NCBI GenBank assembly: GCA_036971475.1
Contig: JBAIZL010000004.1
Coordinates: 63,055,753-63,119,752 of the forward strand
Length of the DNA stretch: 64,000 nucleotides
DNA from: Prosapia bicincta
Lineage: Eukaryota; Arthropoda; Insecta; Hemiptera; Cercopidae
Direction of reading: 5' to 3'
Part shown: piece by piece, positions 62,541-64,000 of the stretch
Numbering within the stretch: the first letter of the stretch is position 1
How the letters are laid out: every line of letters begins with the position of its first letter
The notes under the pieces: generated by a model
The model's database searches: none
What the model saw: only the letters and a program-made list of their open reading frames with translations
Told to the model about the DNA's origin: nothing
Position numbers and translations under genes: made by a program

Positions 62541-62949
62541 AGCTATGGATATTCGTATTGCTAAAATATTTATTGAAGAAACGATTGAGTGTTTTAGTGG
62601 AGTGGTCAAGAATTAGAAACTATTTTAAATTTATTTTTTAACATGCTAAAATTATATGGGCCTAGAATGAGTCTGTTTCCTTATTGAGGTCGCTACAATG
62701 ACAGTTTGTTTTACCGCCGTTCAGGCTGGATGTAAGGAAATCAACCCCTTAAATATTTATCTCCGTCGTCCTGCTCTTTAATTAAAACTGTATATAGTAG
62801 ATTCTTGTGCCTACCACACAAAATATTTGAATTTTAAAAAGATATGCAAATGGTGGACAATTTCACTAAGGGCACCTATAAACGACGTGCAGTGTTACAA
62901 AAATTGATCTGTAGATTAATAAGTAAAGATAGGCAATTACCTAATAATT

Positions 62950-63015
62950 TTTATTCCGATTCCGAATTCGATTCTCGAATTTTTGTTTCGAAAATCGATT
63001 CTCGATTCTCATGGC
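62950..63015. repeat. GATTC-type simple repeat
   Basis: Imperfect repeats of CGATTC and TCTCGA (for example CCGATTCCGAATTCGATTC). Confidence 0.65.
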
Positions 63016-63232
63016 CTACATGATGTTCTCTAATAATGAATTCAGTTAACATCGCGGTCATATGGTCTTTTAAAAGTTCTGCGTGACAATCATATTGGAA
63101 AAAAGAAATGATTTAATTAAAATTACAAATGTTAACTTCAGTTTCCAATTACAATATAACTTCAGTAATAGCCATTTCAGTTTGTATAACTGTAGAATTT
63201 GGAACTACCACTTCCTTGTGTTTGGTTTCGAT

Positions 63233-63235
63233 ATT

Positions 63236-63320
<85 letters not shown>
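63233..63320. repeat. (TA)n followed by (GA)n
   Basis: About 61 bp of TA with one interruption, then about 27 bp of GA. Confidence 0.95.
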
Positions 63321-63325
<5 letters not shown>

Positions 63326-63682
63326 AAAGGAGCAGCAACGAACGAGGAGACTACTTGATATCATTAGAATCGGCAATTCCCGATATAGAGAATCGTTAGC
63401 GACCCATCCCTACTAATAAGATACATACAACCTTATTAGAATGTCGAAGTGAAGTAGTTTGAATTATTTTGTCGGTGTAAGCGTATTTTAAAAGCGGTAA
63501 AGTATTTATTATAGCACAGATGATTCAATAGACAGAGATGAGTATAACATGCAGATCCTCGAGGCTTCCGAGGTCATGTTCTTGTGTAGGCTCACATTTT
63601 ACAAGGGTTTTGAGGATATGATGGGGTCTAGTTTTTATCCGATGTGTAATTAGGCTCGTGGAGCCTGTGGGTCAAACAAAAG

Positions 63683-63730
63683 TGTGTGTGTGTGTATGTG
63701 TGTGTGTTTGTGTGTGTGTGTGTGTTTGTG
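63683..63730. repeat. (TG)n microsatellite, imperfect
   Basis: TG array with TATG and TTTG interruptions. Confidence 0.9.
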
Positions 63731-64000
63731 AATTTGTGAGTTTTTGGTATCTCAAGGCCTAGTTATCTGAAAAAACAACATACAATTTTCGTATTTTCGA
63801 ACTCCTATAAGCATAGTTGAGCACAAAATTTTAAATTCTACCTATTCAAACTAATATTTTTTTAGGATGGGATTTATTTAATTAATATTTTTAAATAAAT
63901 GGGATTATCTTACAATAGATAGTTTCTCAATACGAAACCAATTTCCATGAAACGAGTTTCCCTTGTACATGTCAAAGCTCACGAGTCCTGTTACATGTTT

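Overview
This is AT-rich animal genomic DNA. It shows spliced coding exons with consensus GT-AG sites, a complete BEL/Pao LTR retrotransposon, a decayed mariner-type transposon, and very many (TA)n, (TG)n and mixed arrays. Nothing bacterial is present. I found no rRNA or tRNA gene, no CRISPR array and no operon. The repeat style and the BEL/Pao element suit a non-vertebrate animal such as a mollusc or arthropod, but I cannot name the species.

Layout. 1-10 kb: non-coding, AT-rich, with two hairpin elements sitting in (TA)n tracts and one 287-bp repeat present twice. 10.24-16.23 kb: an almost pristine BEL/Pao element on the minus strand, with 259/258-bp LTRs, a 5-bp target duplication, a primer-binding site, a polypurine tract, a gag-protease frame and an RT-RNase H-integrase frame. 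16-22.8 kb: AT-rich, gene-poor. 22.8-33.7 kb: a patchwork of duplicated segments, direct and inverted, carrying short exon-like units. 33.7-49.6 kb: mostly repeats, including two large minisatellites, a probable solo LTR (40,278-41,232) and a deleted mariner relic (47,053-47,577). 49.6-58.8 kb: four or five plus-strand exons that look like the 3' end of a gene. 58.8-64 kb: repeats only.

The main biological signal besides the retrotransposon is a set of exons at 25,979, 30,335, 31,385, 49,638, 51,978 and 54,577. Each is open in one frame, each length is a multiple of three, and each has phase 1 introns on both sides. Two more exons (57,020/57,023 and 58,633) can complete a reading frame with a stop at 58,675-58,677 and an AATAAA signal at 58,782. 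Several exons are paralogous: an IPEE-type acidic motif occurs in the exons at 31,385 and 54,577 and has been deleted from a third copy at 23,516, while the 108-nt exon at 25,979 has an intact inverted twin at 27,355-27,462. I do not recognise the protein family. Whether these exons form one gene or several is an inference; transcript data would decide it.
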